Source: Yoonia sp. | GTDB lineage: Bacteria > Pseudomonadota > Alphaproteobacteria > Rhodobacterales > Rhodobacteraceae | Direction of reading: 5' to 3' | Assembly: GCF_018402175.1 (NCBI RefSeq) | Contig: NZ_JAGYJK010000017.1 | Coordinates: 372,001 to 436,000 of the forward strand | DNA: 64,000 bases | Part shown: positions 55,433-64,000 of the stretch, one piece after another | How the letters are laid out: each line of letters begins with the position of its first letter | How positions within the stretch are numbered: position 1 is the stretch's first letter | The notes under the pieces: model-generated | Database searches by the model: none | Told to the model about the DNA's origin: nothing | What the model saw: only the letters and a program-made list of their open reading frames with translations | Program-made: the position numbers and the translations under genes

Positions 55433-56449
55433 TCAAAACTGATCTTCGAATTTCTTGGCCAGATCTTCGATATTGTCCGGCGGCCAATCCTCGACGTCCA
55501 TGCCAAGGTGCAGACCCATACCCGACAACACTTCCTTGATTTCGTTCAAGGATTTGCGGCCAAAGTTCGGGGTGCGCAGCATTTCTGCTTCGGTTTTCTG
55601 GATCAGATCGCCGATATAGACGATATTGTCGTTCTTGAGGCAGTTTGCCGAACGCACCGACAATTCCAGCTCGTCCACCTTCTTGAGCAGCAGCGGGTTG
55701 AATTCCAGCCCGTCGTCATCGGAACCGGCAGAGGCCGATTCAGGCTCGTCAAAGTTGACGAAGATCGACAGCTGATCCTGCAGAATACGCGCAGCATAAG
55801 CCACAGCATCGTCAGGCGACAGCGACCCGTCGGTTTCCACCTTCATCGTCAGCTTGTCGTAGTCCAGCACCTGACCTTCGCGGGTCGGCTGCACGTCATA
55901 AGACACCTTTTTCACCGGCGAGAAGATCGCGTCGATGATGATCATGCCGATGGGGGCATCTTCAGGCTTGTTCTTGTCAGCGGCAACGTAACCTTTGCCG
56001 GTGTTGACGGTCAGTTCCATGTAAAGGTCGGCACCATCGTCAAGGTGGCAGATCACATGGTCCTTGTTCAGGATCTCGATACCCGCAGTTTCCGAAATAT
56101 CGGCGGCGGTCACGACGCCCGGCCCTTTGGCCTGCACGGACAAACGCTTGGGACCGTCGACTTCCATACGGATGGCGACGCCCTTGAGGTTCAGCACGAT
56201 GTCTGTGACGTCTTCACGCACACCCGGCACGGACGAAAATTCATGCAGCACGTTGTCGATCTGCACGGCCGTAATGGCGGCACCTTGCAGCGACGACATC
56301 AGGATACGGCGCAGCGCGTTGCCAAGTGTCAGACCAAAGCCGCGTTCCAGCGGTTCGGCGACCATCGTCGCTTGACGCATCGGGTCATTGCCCGGCTTGA
56401 CGTCCAACTGCATCGGCTTGATCAATTCAGCCCAGTTTTTGTGGATCAT
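55433..56449 (-). CDS. rpoA: DNA-directed RNA polymerase subunit alpha
   Basis: This 338-residue protein has the N-terminal assembly domain ([20 protein letters not shown] at about 40-59, the beta-contact residues) and the C-terminal DNA-binding domain with [20 protein letters not shown] and a helix-hairpin-helix. The start MIHKNWAEL at 56449 is chosen because GGAGG lies within the codons before it; an ATG four codons upstream overlaps that site. Confidence 0.97.
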   Translation of the reverse strand: MIHKNWAELIKPMQLDVKPGNDPMRQATMVAEPLERGFGLTLGNALRRILMSSLQGAAITAVQIDNVLHEFSSVPGVREDVTDIVLNLKGVAIRMEVDGPKRLSVQAKGPGVVTAADISETAGIEILNKDHVICHLDDGADLYMELTVNTGKGYVAADKNKPEDAPIGMIIIDAIFSPVKKVSYDVQPTREGQVLDYDKLTMKVETDGSLSPDDAVAYAARILQDQLSIFVNFDEPESASAGSDDDGLEFNPLLLKKVDELELSVRSANCLKNDNIVYIGDLIQKTEAEMLRTPNFGRKSLNEIKEVLSGMGLHLGMDVEDWPPDNIEDLAKKFEDQF

Positions 56450-56465
56450 ATGTCCCTCCATCCTT

Positions 56466-56493
56466 GTTTGCCTTCATGTCCAAAAAGGCAAAC
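56466..56493 (-). promoter_or_regulatory. Stem-loop just before rpoA
   Basis: GTTTGCCTT and AAGGCAAAC form a perfect 9-bp stem with a ten-base loop. It ends 16 bp before the rpoA ATG, close to its ribosome-binding site, so it could affect translation or mRNA stability. Confidence 0.5.
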
Positions 56494-56515
56494 GCCCGAG
56501 GTTTCAAAATGACGG

Positions 56516-56549
56516 ATTGGGGCCGTGCAAAAAGATGCACGACCCCAAT
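56516..56549 (-). promoter_or_regulatory. Stem-loop after rpsK
   Basis: ATTGGGG pairs with CCCCAAT and, past one C-A mismatch, CGTGC pairs with GCACG; the loop is AAAAAGAT. It lies 14 bp past the rpsK stop. No T-run follows in the direction of transcription, so it is more an attenuator or processing site than a terminator. Confidence 0.5.
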
Positions 56550-56563
56550 GCGTTCGGAGTGGT

Positions 56564-56953
56564 TTAGACGCGGCGGCGCTTTGGCGGGCGGCAGCCGTTA
56601 TGCGCCATCGGGGTCACATCACGGATTGAAGTGATGTTGAACCCGGCAGCAGCCAGCGCGCGCAGCGCGGATTCGCGGCCGGAACCGGGACCCTGCACTT
56701 CGACTTCCAGCGTCTTGACGCCGTGGTCCTGTGCTTTCTTGCCCGCGTCTTCGGCAGCCATCTGGGCTGCGTAAGGTGTGGATTTCCGCGATCCTTTGAA
56801 ACCCATCGTGCCAGCGGACGACCATGCGATCGCATTGCCCTGCACGTCAGAAATCAGGATCTTGGTGTTGTTAAACGAAGAATTCACATGAGCAACGCCA
56901 GCGGCGATGTTCTTGGAAACCTTCTTTTTGGTGCGTTTGGTATCGCGTGCCAT
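56564..56953 (-). CDS. rpsK: 30S ribosomal protein S11
   Basis: This 129-residue protein has [28 protein letters not shown] and the end [16 protein letters not shown]. It sits on the platform of the small subunit near the mRNA exit. The next gene, rpoA, starts 114 bp on; rpsM lies 13 bp before. Confidence 0.97.
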   Translation of the reverse strand: MARDTKRTKKKVSKNIAAGVAHVNSSFNNTKILISDVQGNAIAWSSAGTMGFKGSRKSTPYAAQMAAEDAGKKAQDHGVKTLEVEVQGPGSGRESALRALAAAGFNITSIRDVTPMAHNGCRPPKRRRV

Positions 56954-56966
56954 CTGTCAGGTCCCC

Positions 56967-57335
56967 TTATTTCTTCTTGCCAGCAATGGCCTTTGCAGGG
57001 CCTTTGCGAGTGCGCGCGTTGGTGTGGGTCCGCTGACCACGCACCGGCAGGTTGCGACGGTGACGCAGGCCACGATAGCAACCAAGGTCCATCAGGCGCT
57101 TGATGTTCATCTGGGTTTCACGGCGCAGGTCGCCTTCGACGGTGAGGTTTGCGTCAATGAATTCACGGATCGTCAGAATCTCTGCATCCGACAGATCGTT
57201 CACGCGGCGGGCGCGGTCGATGTTGGTTGCTTCGCAGATCTGTTCGGCAATGGCGGGGCCAATACCGGTGATATAGGTCAGGGCGATTGGAACCCGCTTT
57301 GCAGTCGGGATGTTGACGCCGGCAATACGTGCCAC
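56967..57335 (-). CDS. rpsM: 30S ribosomal protein S13
   Basis: This 122-residue protein has [16 protein letters not shown] and [17 protein letters not shown]. It contacts the P-site tRNA and the subunit bridge. The start is GTG at 57335, chosen because AAAGGAA lies just upstream and the family begins there; an ATG 23 codons further up is not supported. The spacer to adk is 200 bp. Confidence 0.96.
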   Translation of the reverse strand: MARIAGVNIPTAKRVPIALTYITGIGPAIAEQICEATNIDRARRVNDLSDAEILTIREFIDANLTVEGDLRRETQMNIKRLMDLGCYRGLRHRRNLPVRGQRTHTNARTRKGPAKAIAGKKK

Positions 57336-57535
57336 GTGTGGTATTCCTTTTCGTTGCGGGTCCGTGATGCCAGACCCTTTTTTCACAACGGAAGCCCGGA
57401 GCATAAGGCACCGGGCTGCGTCATATCAGGTAAACCGCAGGATGAAGGGTGCGACCCCGCACCTGCGCATTGATTCCCTTGCGGGATGGCGCTGTTTAGG
57501 GGGCAACGCCCGCAGCGTCAATAGACCGCAAGCGG

Positions 57536-58114
57536 TCAGCCAAGGACCGCGGCGATGCTGTCGGCGACCACATCCACGCTTGCCAGCCCGTCAAGCGATG
57601 TCAGATCGCCCTTGGCATGGTAATAGCCGATCAGCGGGCTTGTCTGTTTGTAATAGGCCAAAAGACGCGTCCGCAGACTATCGGCGTTGTCATCGGCACG
57701 GGCCTGGCCACCGGATGCGACCGTTTCGGCGGCGCGGCCCAGCACACGTTCGACCAGCACGTCATCATTGACCTGCAATTCGATCACATGATCAAGGCTC
57801 TGCCCCATGTCCGCCAGCAAATCACCAAGGGCATCTGCCTGCGCCAAAGTGCGCGGAAAGCCGTCAAAGATGAAACCACCATGATCGCCGCCTGATTCAA
57901 GCTGCTCGCGTATCAGACCGATCACGATTTCATCAGTGACCAATTCGCCCCGGTCCATGACAGCGGCGACGGTCTTACCCATCGCGGTGCCGCTGGTCCG
58001 CGCCGCACGCAGCATATCGCCGGTGCTGAGCTGGATCATGTTGCGATCGTCTACCAGCTTGCGGGCCTGTGTCCCTTTGCCAGCGCCCGGTGGTCCAAGC
58101 AGAATGATGTTCAT
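57536..58114 (-). CDS. adk: Adenylate kinase
   Basis: This 192-residue enzyme interconverts ATP + AMP and 2 ADP. It has the P-loop [10 protein letters not shown] (residues 7-16), FDGFPRT and the short LID without zinc cysteines, as in short-type kinases (about 190 residues). The ATG overlaps the secY stop (ATGA). A bulged GGTGCG/CGCACC hairpin lies in the spacer that follows (about 57446-57464). Confidence 0.96.
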   Translation of the reverse strand: MNIILLGPPGAGKGTQARKLVDDRNMIQLSTGDMLRAARTSGTAMGKTVAAVMDRGELVTDEIVIGLIREQLESGGDHGGFIFDGFPRTLAQADALGDLLADMGQSLDHVIELQVNDDVLVERVLGRAAETVASGGQARADDNADSLRTRLLAYYKQTSPLIGYYHAKGDLTSLDGLASVDVVADSIAAVLG

Positions 58115-59472
58115 CGGCGCGACGGACCTTTTTTCTTGGTCGTGCTGCGTTTGCCGCGCAGCTGCGATTTTTCGATAAGCCCCTCGTATTGATGGGCAAC
58201 CAGATGTGACTGCACCTGCTGGATCGTATCCATGCCAACCGACACGATGATCAGCACGGATGTGCCGCCGAAATAGAACGGGATCGACAATTCAGCGCGG
58301 ATGATTTCCGGCAGCAAGGCGACCAATGCCAGATAACCCGACCCCAGCACCAGAATACGCGTGACCACGTAATCCAGATATTCCTCGGTCCGTTTGCCGG
58401 GGCGGATGCCGGGCACAAAACCGTTCTGGTTCTTAAGGTTCTCAGCCACATCCTCGGTCTTGAAGGCGACTTCGCGGGTGTAGAAATAGGTGAAGAACAC
58501 GATCATGCCGCCGAAAAAGATCAGGTACAGCGGCTGGCCCGGACCGAACAGCGCCAGAATCGTGGACATGACAGGCCCGCTGGTGCCGCCGCTGAACGTG
58601 CTGATCGTCGTCGGCAGCAACAGCAAAGCAGATGCAAAGATCGCAGGGATGACGCCCGCAGGGTTCACCTTGATCGGCAGATGGCTGGATGATCCGTCAT
58701 AGATTTTCATACCGCGCTGCTGGCGGGGATACTGGATATGGATCTTGCGCAACGACCGTTCCATGAACACCACGAAGGTCAGCACCACAATCACCATCAG
58801 CAGGATACCGATGATCACGAAAGGGCTGATCGCGCCGGTCCGGCCCTGGCTGAGGAATTGTGCGAGCGCGGCGGGGATTTCCGCAATGATCCCGACAAAG
58901 ATGATCAGCGAAATACCGTTGCCGATACCGCGCGCGGTGATCTGTTCACCCAACCACATCAGGAACATGGTCCCGCCGACGATGGTAATCACGCAAGCCG
59001 CGCGGAAAAATAGACCGGGGTCCGAGGCCAGACCGCCCGCTTCGAGACTGACAGCAAGGCCATAAGCCTGCGCCGTCGCCAGCACGACAGTGCCGTAGCG
59101 GGTATATTGGTTCAGCTTGCGGCGGCCTGCCTCGCCCTCTTTCTTGAGGTTCTTCAGTGGCTCCCACATGGAGCCTAGCAACTGCATAACAATCGACGCC
59201 GAGATATAAGGCATAATCCCCAGCGTAAAGATCGCCATCCGCGACAACGCACCACCGGTGAACATCGACAGGATGCCGCCGATCCCGGCCTGTGCCTCTT
59301 CCATGAATTGCTGCAGGGCAATGCCGTCGATCCCGGGAACCGGAATAAAGGTGCCCAGACGATAGATCATCAACAGACCGATCGTGAAAAAGATGCGTTG
59401 GCGCAGTTCAGTTGCCTTGCCGAAGGCGCTCCAACTGACGTTGGCTGCCATTTGCTCTGCTGCAGAAGCCAT
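58111..59472 (-). CDS. secY: Protein translocase subunit SecY
   Basis: This 453-residue protein has ten membrane helices and SecY marks such as [16 protein letters not shown]-like [26 protein letters not shown] and [13 protein letters not shown]. It is the channel of the Sec translocon. It is coupled to adk downstream and preceded by a strong hairpin after rplO. Confidence 0.97.
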   Translation of the reverse strand: MASAAEQMAANVSWSAFGKATELRQRIFFTIGLLMIYRLGTFIPVPGIDGIALQQFMEEAQAGIGGILSMFTGGALSRMAIFTLGIMPYISASIVMQLLGSMWEPLKNLKKEGEAGRRKLNQYTRYGTVVLATAQAYGLAVSLEAGGLASDPGLFFRAACVITIVGGTMFLMWLGEQITARGIGNGISLIIFVGIIAEIPAALAQFLSQGRTGAISPFVIIGILLMVIVVLTFVVFMERSLRKIHIQYPRQQRGMKIYDGSSSHLPIKVNPAGVIPAIFASALLLLPTTISTFSGGTSGPVMSTILALFGPGQPLYLIFFGGMIVFFTYFYTREVAFKTEDVAENLKNQNGFVPGIRPGKRTEEYLDYVVTRILVLGSGYLALVALLPEIIRAELSIPFYFGGTSVLIIVSVGMDTIQQVQSHLVAHQYEGLIEKSQLRGKRSTTKKKGPSRR

Positions 59473-59491
59473 GTGAGTCTCTTTTCATGAT

Positions 59492-59527
59492 AAACGCCGC
59501 TGAACGGTTCCCCGATCAGCGGCGTTT
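59492..59527 (-). promoter_or_regulatory. 12-bp perfect stem in the rplO-secY spacer
   Basis: AAACGCCGCTGA and TCAGCGGCGTTT are perfectly complementary with a 12-base loop; TTTATC follows. The stem lies between the rplO stop and the secY start, 20 bp before the ATG. It could act as an attenuator or mRNA-processing site. Confidence 0.6.
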
Positions 59528-59577
59528 GGGAAAACTTGCAAGATCATCTAAGCGACGGTGTCGCCGCTCACAAGGTC

Positions 59578-60066
59578 TTACTCAGCCGCTGCCGATGTCT
59601 TGACTGCCGATGGCTTGACGGTCAGTGAACCGCCCGCCTTGGCCACGGCATCAACGGCACCCTGCGATGCACCTGTGACGCTGATCGTGGCTTTGGATGT
59701 GAATTCACCCTTTGCCAGAACGCGGATACCGTCCTTTTTGCGACGGACCAGACCGGAGGCGATCAGCGCGTCTTCGGTGATGTCGGCCTTGATGTCGATC
59801 TTGCCTTCGTCGATGAATTTCTGGATCAGGCCAAGGTTAACAACCGAGTATGCCTTGCGGTTCGGCTTGTTAAAGCCACGCTTTGGCAGACGCTGGTACA
59901 AAGGCATCTGGCCGCCCTCGTAACCCTTGATCGCCACGCCCGAGCGGGATTTCTGACCCTTGATACCACGGCCACCGGTCTTACCCATGCCGGAACCGGG
60001 ACCACGGCCAATGCGCTTCTTACGCTGGGTGGCGCCTGGGTTGTCGGAAAGTTCATTCAGTTTCAT
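59578..60066 (-). CDS. rplO: 50S ribosomal protein L15
   Basis: This 162-residue protein has the glycine-rich start [22 protein letters not shown] with the usual [24 protein letters not shown]. The C-terminal tail of about 15 Ala/Ser/Val-rich residues is typical of alphaproteobacteria. A predicted promoter lies 95-120 bp upstream, so it is probably the first gene of a separate transcript. Confidence 0.97.
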   Translation of the reverse strand: MKLNELSDNPGATQRKKRIGRGPGSGMGKTGGRGIKGQKSRSGVAIKGYEGGQMPLYQRLPKRGFNKPNRKAYSVVNLGLIQKFIDEGKIDIKADITEDALIASGLVRRKKDGIRVLAKGEFTSKATISVTGASQGAVDAVAKAGGSLTVKPSAVKTSAAAE

Positions 60067-60159
60067 GTCGCTACTCCTTTTGCCGGAACTGGCCCCCAGC
60101 GACGGGAGTGGCCAAACACGGCGTTACAATCGAGTCGGACCAAAGGTGCCGACTTGCGG

Positions 60160-60188
60160 CGTATAAACGCGGGACCGGGGTTGGTCAA
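60160..60188 (-). promoter_or_regulatory. Putative sigma-70 promoter for rplO-secY-adk...
   Basis: On the minus strand TTGACC (60188-60183) is followed after exactly 17 bp by TATACG (60165-60160). Transcription would start near 60153, about 87 bp before rplO. It lies downstream of an intrinsic terminator. Confidence 0.6.
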
Positions 60189-60259
60189 GGAAGGTTCAGG
60201 CTTTGCGGGTGATCTGCTTATGGCCGCTGTGCAGCGCACAGGTTGGCGCAGGCCCAAAC

Positions 60260-60290
60260 AAAAACGCCCCCGGTTTCCCGAGGGCGTTTT
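60260..60290 (-). terminator. Intrinsic terminator between rpmD and rplO
   Basis: AAAACGCCC (60261-60269) pairs with GGGCGTTTT (60282-60290) with further inner pairs (CGG/CCG); on the minus strand the stem is followed by a five-T run. The plus-strand side has TTTT too, so it may act both ways. Confidence 0.75.
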
Positions 60291-60297
60291 AAATGTC

Positions 60298-60323
60298 GTA
60301 GGGTGGATCGTGATCCACCTTAC
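60298..60323. repeat. Palindromic element in the rpmD-rplO spacer
   Basis: GTAGGGTGGATC and GATCCACCTTAC form a 12-bp stem with one wobble and GT as loop. It shares GTAGGGTG with the element at 61206. Such palindromes recur in many proteobacterial genomes. Confidence 0.65.
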
Positions 60324-60330
60324 CTGTGGC

Positions 60331-60519
60331 TTAGCCGCGCTCTTCGATGATGGTCACGAGGTGCGGGATGCTGTTGACCATGCCACGGACGGAAGGCGTG
60401 TCTTCCAGTTCCTTGGTACGGTTCATTTTGTTCAGCCCCAGACCGATCAGCGTGGCACGCTGCTTTTCAGGGCGACGGATCGGAGAGCCGATCTGCTTGA
60501 CGACGATGGTTTTTGCCAT
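60331..60519 (-). CDS. rpmD: 50S ribosomal protein L30
   Basis: This 62-residue protein has [22 protein letters not shown] and the LGLNKMNR helix of the family. It is separated by three bases from rpsE and probably ends the upstream transcript at the terminator 41 bp on. Confidence 0.96.
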   Translation of the reverse strand: MAKTIVVKQIGSPIRRPEKQRATLIGLGLNKMNRTKELEDTPSVRGMVNSIPHLVTIIEERG

Positions 60520-60522
60520 GGT

Positions 60523-61110
60523 TTAAGCCTCCTCGACGACTTGTGCGGATGTGTCGGCTGCATCTTCCCGCTTGGGCAGAATGTCGGCAACCTTTTTACC
60601 ACGACGCTGGGCCACGTTGCGCGGCGACTGTTCTTTCAACAGACCGTCCATCGTGGCGCGGATCATGTTATACGGGTTCTGCGAACCGATCGACTTGGAC
60701 ACAACGTCCTGCACGCCCAGCATCTCGAACACAGCGCGCATTGGACCACCGGCGATGATGCCGGTACCGGCTGGTGCCGACCGCATCACAACACGGCCAG
60801 CGCCATGACGACCTTCGATGTCGTGGTGCAGAGTGCGGCCGTCACGCAGGGCGACGCGGATCATCTGGCGTTTCGCCTGTTCGGTCGCCTTGCGGATCGC
60901 TTCGGGGACTTCTTTGGCTTTACCTTTGCCGAAACCGACGCGGCCTTTTTGGTCACCAACAACGACAAGCGCGGCAAAGCCGAACCGCTTACCACCCTTG
61001 ACCGTCTTGGACACGCGGTTGATGGCGACCAGACGGTCGGCAAACTCGGGTGCTTGTTCTTCGCGGGGGCGACGGTTGTTGCCACCCCGGTTGTTATCAC
61101 GTTCTGCCAT
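60523..61110 (-). CDS. rpsE: 30S ribosomal protein S5
   Basis: This 195-residue protein has [35 protein letters not shown] and the [18 protein letters not shown] signature. It works in decoding accuracy. The start [14 protein letters not shown] has a low-complexity basic N-terminus. The spacer to rplR (61111-61235) holds a palindromic repeat. Confidence 0.97.
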   Translation of the reverse strand: MAERDNNRGGNNRRPREEQAPEFADRLVAINRVSKTVKGGKRFGFAALVVVGDQKGRVGFGKGKAKEVPEAIRKATEQAKRQMIRVALRDGRTLHHDIEGRHGAGRVVMRSAPAGTGIIAGGPMRAVFEMLGVQDVVSKSIGSQNPYNMIRATMDGLLKEQSPRNVAQRRGKKVADILPKREDAADTSAQVVEEA

Positions 61111-61205
61111 AGCTGGCGTCCTTGTCTTGTTGCCCGAGGGCGTTGTCCAATCGCGGTCGAAGCCGGATCATCGAGGGTGCGCCCGAGGCACAGCCTACAG
61201 TGCTT

Positions 61206-61229
61206 GTAGGGTGCGCATTCCTGCGCACC
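61206..61229. repeat. Hairpin repeat in the rplR-rpsE spacer
   Basis: GGTGCGCA (61210-61217) and TGCGCACC (61222-61229) flank TTCC, with GTAG before. The same core as 55404-55424, within an otherwise ordinary 125-bp gap. Confidence 0.7.
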
Positions 61230-61235
61230 ACCACA

Positions 61236-61601
61236 TTAGATCTTCAACCCGCCTTCGCGGGCCGCATCTGCAAGCGCCTTGATCTTGCCATGGAACAGAA
61301 AACCGCCACGGTCGAAAAAGGCCTGTTCGATGCCGGCAGCCTTGGCGCGGGCTGCAATTGCAGCACCCACCTTGGCAGCGGCTTCGACATTGTTCTTGCC
61401 GACAACGCCCAGATCTTTTTCGAGTGACGATGCAGACGCAAGCGTCACGCCGTTCACATCGTCGATCAGCTGGGCGCTGATGTTCTTGTTGCTGCGGTGT
61501 ACCGAAAGACGCGCGCGTCCTACGTTGGCAGTGATGCCCCGCAGTTTGTTCCGAACGCGCATACGGCGCTTCAGAAACAGTGTTCTTTTGCTGTTTGCCA
61601 T
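61236..61601 (-). CDS. rplR: 50S ribosomal protein L18
   Basis: This 121-residue protein has [34 protein letters not shown] and the end [24 protein letters not shown]. It binds 5S rRNA. It lies 11 bp after rplF. Confidence 0.96.
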   Translation of the reverse strand: MANSKRTLFLKRRMRVRNKLRGITANVGRARLSVHRSNKNISAQLIDDVNGVTLASASSLEKDLGVVGKNNVEAAAKVGAAIAARAKAAGIEQAFFDRGGFLFHGKIKALADAAREGGLKI

Positions 61602-61612
61602 TTGTGCGTTCC

Positions 61613-62146
61613 TTACTTCTTCTTGCCTTCTTTGCGGAAGATGAATTCGCCTTTGTACCTGATGCCCTTGCCTTTATACGGCTCGGGTTTGCGCCATTCA
61701 CGGATATTCGCCGCGACCTGGCCAACAAGCTGCTGGTCGATCCCTTCCACGATGATTTCGGTCTGCTTTGGGGCTGTCACGGTGACGCCGGCCGGCACTT
61801 CGAAGTTCACATCATGGCTATAGCCCAATGCCAGTTTCAGGACATCGCCCTGCATCGTGGCGCGATAACCCACACCAGTGATTTCAAGCTCTTTCTTGAA
61901 ACCAGTGGTCACGCCGGTCACCAGGTTTTCGACCTGGCTGCGCGACATGCCCCACTGCTGCCGCGCCCGCTTGGACGTGCCACGTGGTTTGACGGTGACA
62001 ACATTGCCATCAACGGTGATGGTGACATCGTCAGTCGCCTTGAATGTGCGGATACCCTTTGGGCCTTTGACTTCCACGGTTTGACCGGACACCGACGCAG
62101 TGACGCCAGAGGGCAGCTCAACCGGTTTTTTACCAATACGAGACAT
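61613..62146 (-). CDS. rplF: 50S ribosomal protein L6
   Basis: This 177-residue protein has [33 protein letters not shown] and the end [24 protein letters not shown] (given in part). It lies near the factor-binding site of the large subunit. Nine bases separate it from rpsH. Confidence 0.97.
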   Translation of the reverse strand: MSRIGKKPVELPSGVTASVSGQTVEVKGPKGIRTFKATDDVTITVDGNVVTVKPRGTSKRARQQWGMSRSQVENLVTGVTTGFKKELEITGVGYRATMQGDVLKLALGYSHDVNFEVPAGVTVTAPKQTEIIVEGIDQQLVGQVAANIREWRKPEPYKGKGIRYKGEFIFRKEGKKK

Positions 62147-62155
62147 GTTTTCCCC

Positions 62156-62548
62156 TTAGAACACTGTGCAAAGCACTTCGCCGCCGATTTTGGCCGCCCG
62201 TGCATTCGCGTCCGTCATCACACCCTTGGAGGTGGAGACAATCGACACACCCAGGCCCTGACGGACGGATGGGAGGTCATTGGCGCCCAGATACACGCGA
62301 CGACCGGGTTTCGAAACCCGTTTCACTTCGCGAATGACTGGTGTGCCTTCGTAATATTTCAGTTCGATATTGAAAGCAGGATGGCCGTCTTTGCCGTCCT
62401 TCTTTGCGTAACCGCGGATGTAGCCTTCTGCGACCAGCACGTCCAACACCCAAGCACGCAGTTTGGACGCCGGTGTTTCCACCGCTGCCTTACCGCGCAT
62501 CTGGCCGTTACGGATGCGTGTCAGCATATCACCGATAGGATCGTTCAT
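62156..62548 (-). CDS. rpsH: 30S ribosomal protein S8
   Basis: This 130-residue protein has [30 protein letters not shown] and the end [18 protein letters not shown]. It binds the central domain of 16S rRNA and, in E. coli, also represses the spc mRNA near rplE. Its neighbours keep the standard order. Confidence 0.97.
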   Translation of the reverse strand: MNDPIGDMLTRIRNGQMRGKAAVETPASKLRAWVLDVLVAEGYIRGYAKKDGKDGHPAFNIELKYYEGTPVIREVKRVSKPGRRVYLGANDLPSVRQGLGVSIVSTSKGVMTDANARAAKIGGEVLCTVF

Positions 62549-62560
62549 ATCAAATTCTCC

Positions 62561-62866
62561 TTACCAGCTCGACTTGACCATGCCGGGGATTTCGCCATTG
62601 GAACCAAGGTTCCGCAGCGCGATCCGGCTGATCTTGAGTTTGCGGTAATAGGCATGTGGGCGCCCGGTGAGCTGGCAACGGTTGTGCAGACGCACAGCCG
62701 AGGAATTGCGCGGCAGCTTTGCAAGTTGCATCGTCGCCTTAAAACGCTCTTCGACCGGCTTGGACTGGTCGTTGATGATTGCCTTCAGCGCCGCACGCTT
62801 TACAGCATATTGCGCCACCAGCTTTTCGCGCTTCTTTTCGCGCTCGATCATGGATTTCTTAGCCAT
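62561..62866 (-). CDS. rpsN: 30S ribosomal protein S14
   Basis: This 101-residue protein is the long, zinc-free form: [16 protein letters not shown] at the start, [18 protein letters not shown] and [12 protein letters not shown] at the end. Without the C-x2-C pair it does not need zinc. Confidence 0.97.
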   Translation of the reverse strand: MAKKSMIEREKKREKLVAQYAVKRAALKAIINDQSKPVEERFKATMQLAKLPRNSSAVRLHNRCQLTGRPHAYYRKLKISRIALRNLGSNGEIPGMVKSSW

Positions 62867-62886
62867 TTGTCAAATCTCCCTAACGC

Positions 62887-63450
62887 TTAGCTGTTGAATG
62901 GCATGTTGAAGAGCTTCAACAATGCCTTTGCTTCAGCGTCAGTGTTCGCTGTGGTGCAGATAACGATGTCCATTCCCCACATCTCATCGATCTTGTCGAA
63001 GTTGATTTCGGGAAATACGATATGTTCCTTCAGGCCGGTGGCATAGTTGCCGCGACCGTCAAAGGACTTACCAGAGACACCACGAAAGTCGCGGATACGG
63101 GGCATGGCGACCGTGATCAGGCGATCAAGGAATTCATACATACGGTCACCGCGCAGGGTGACTTTCGCGCCCAATGGCATGTCTTCACGCACGCGGAAAC
63201 CAGCGATGGATTTCTTGGCCTTCGTGGTCATTGCTTTTTGACCGGCGATGGTTGTCAGGTCTTCCTGTGCGGATTTGGCTTTCTTGCTGTCACGGACAGC
63301 TTCTGCGCCGCAGCCGATGTTCAGGACGATCTTGTCCAGACGCGGGATCTGCATTTCGTTCTTGTAGCCGAATTCTTCCTTCATCGCAGCGCGAATGCGG
63401 GAAACGTAATCGGCTTTCAGGCGGGGGGTGTAGTTTGCAGCGTCAAGCAT
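62887..63450 (-). CDS. rplE: 50S ribosomal protein L5
   Basis: This 187-residue protein has [47 protein letters not shown] and the [18 protein letters not shown] end. It binds 5S rRNA. It shares one base with the rplX stop. Confidence 0.97.
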   Translation of the reverse strand: MLDAANYTPRLKADYVSRIRAAMKEEFGYKNEMQIPRLDKIVLNIGCGAEAVRDSKKAKSAQEDLTTIAGQKAMTTKAKKSIAGFRVREDMPLGAKVTLRGDRMYEFLDRLITVAMPRIRDFRGVSGKSFDGRGNYATGLKEHIVFPEINFDKIDEMWGMDIVICTTANTDAEAKALLKLFNMPFNS

Positions 63451-63755
63451 CAGATCACATCCCCTGTCGTCTTGGCGAAGCGCACTTTGTTTTCGCCATC
63501 CATGCGGAAACCAACGCGGGTCGGTTTGCCATTCTTGTCAACGATCGCCAGGTTCGACAGTTGGATCGGCATCGCTTTTGGCGTGCGGCCACCCTGTGTT
63601 GTCTGGGATTGCTTCTGGTGACGGATCGCCATGTTGATACCATCAACAACGGCTTTGCCGGACTTTGGATCAACGGCAGCAATCGTGCCCTTCATCCCTT
63701 TGTCTTTGCCGGCAAGAACGATCACGTCGTCGCCTTTACGGAGTTTCGCAGCCAT
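63450..63755 (-). CDS. rplX: 50S ribosomal protein L24
   Basis: This 101-residue protein has [20 protein letters not shown], the KOW RNA-binding motif, and the middle [18 protein letters not shown]. It starts large-subunit assembly. It is two bases after rplN. Confidence 0.97.
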   Translation of the reverse strand: MAAKLRKGDDVIVLAGKDKGMKGTIAAVDPKSGKAVVDGINMAIRHQKQSQTTQGGRTPKAMPIQLSNLAIVDKNGKPTRVGFRMDGENKVRFAKTTGDVI

Positions 63756-63757
63756 GG

Positions 63758-64000
63758 TTACAGCACCTCCGGAGCAAGCGAGATGATTTTCATGAAGTTC
63801 TTTGCGCGCAGCTCGCGAACAACTGGCCCGAAGATACGGGTGCCAACAGGCTCGTTGTTGTTGTTGAGGATGACAGCGGCGTTGCTGTCAAAGCGGATGG
63901 CGGTACCATCTTCGCGGAACACTTCTTTGGCGGTGCGCACGACAACGGCCTTGCGGACGTCGCCTTTTTCACGCGACCGCGCGGGATGGCTTCTTTCACC
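63758..64000 (-). CDS. rplN: 50S ribosomal protein L14, C-terminal part (cut by edge, frameshifted)
   Basis: The visible part reads [12 protein letters not shown] in one frame from 63999, and then [15 protein letters not shown] to the end IISLAPEVL in another. The frames meet near 63960-63968, where the coding strand has AAAAAGGCGAC; AAAAAGGGCGAC would join K-K to G-D-V. So one base is missing. L14 is a universally needed ribosomal protein in a conserved operon, which makes a sequence error far likelier than a true mutation. The N-terminus is beyond the right edge. Confidence 0.9.
   Translation of the reverse strand, partial: GERSHPARSREKGDVRKAVVVRTAKEVFREDGTAIRFDSNAAVILNNNNEPVGTRIFGPVVRELRAKNFMKIISLAPEVL

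Noticed and set aside
57446..57464. Hairpin in the rpsM-adk spacer as a full member of the GGGTGCGCA repeat
   Set aside because: The stem has a bulge and only about seven pairs; listed only as a weak relative.
1..64000. CRISPR arrays, tRNA or rRNA genes, transposases, prophage or integration sites
   Set aside because: Reading both strands I found no regular short repeats with spacers, no cloverleaf and no transposase or integrase.

Overview
The window looks like chromosome from an alphaproteobacterium of the Rhodobacteraceae, most likely a marine roseobacter. Signs of this are the high GC, the AapJQMP amino-acid ABC transporter, a TRAP transporter, an ATP12-type F1 assembly chaperone, and the gene order rplN-rplX-rplE-rpsN-rpsH-rplF-rplR-rpsE-rpmD-rplO-secY-adk-rpsM-rpsK-rpoA-rplQ. 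No phage, transposase, CRISPR array, rRNA or tRNA gene was recognised.

Layout. 1-9 kb: EAL-domain protein (cut by the left edge), tag, moaE-moaD-pgsA, uvrC, a reductase/zinc-ribbon/S49-peptidase operon, an ABC-2 exporter and a GAPDH. 9.4-19 kb: a tightly packed co-directional block with a Ser/Thr kinase, an FHA protein, a PP2C phosphatase, three large dynamin-like GTPases, a roadblock-like protein and an unknown protein. This is the best candidate here for an undescribed system. 19-30 kb: an MttB-family methyltransferase with a 3-hydroxyisobutyrate-dehydrogenase-like gene and a divergent LysR regulator, then a radical SAM plus DUF4130-UdgX DNA-repair pair, an ABC1 kinase, an FAD oxidoreductase and a UbiG-like methyltransferase. 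30-36 kb: a CPA1 antiporter with a cyclic-nucleotide-type domain, a decayed SLC13 transporter, Usp, SulP and a 2-hydroxyacid dehydrogenase. 36-41 kb: a TRAP-amidase operon ending in a 51-residue membrane protein. 41-46 kb: yidC-engB-argB-ferredoxin-sixA. 46-50 kb: aapJQMP. 50.6-54.8 kb: rarA-crcB-rluC-HAD-ATP12. 54.9-64 kb: the spc/alpha ribosomal region.

Frame quality. At least six genes that would otherwise be intact (uvrC, a short-chain reductase, the HIBADH-like gene, ubiG, aapJ and probably the HAD phosphatase) have exactly one base too many. rplN, which the cell should need, lacks one base. This points to sequencing or assembly errors more than to decay, and the reading frames should be treated with that in mind. 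The SLC13 remnant is different: it is truly truncated.

Non-coding structure. A 33-bp element occurs three times (two copies identical) at gene ends, and one copy abuts the SLC13 truncation. Several ribosomal-operon spacers carry strong hairpins. The rpmD-rplO spacer has both an intrinsic terminator and a near-consensus promoter, so the distal half of the cluster is probably its own transcription unit. A candidate structured RNA lies before the 2-hydroxyacid dehydrogenase.
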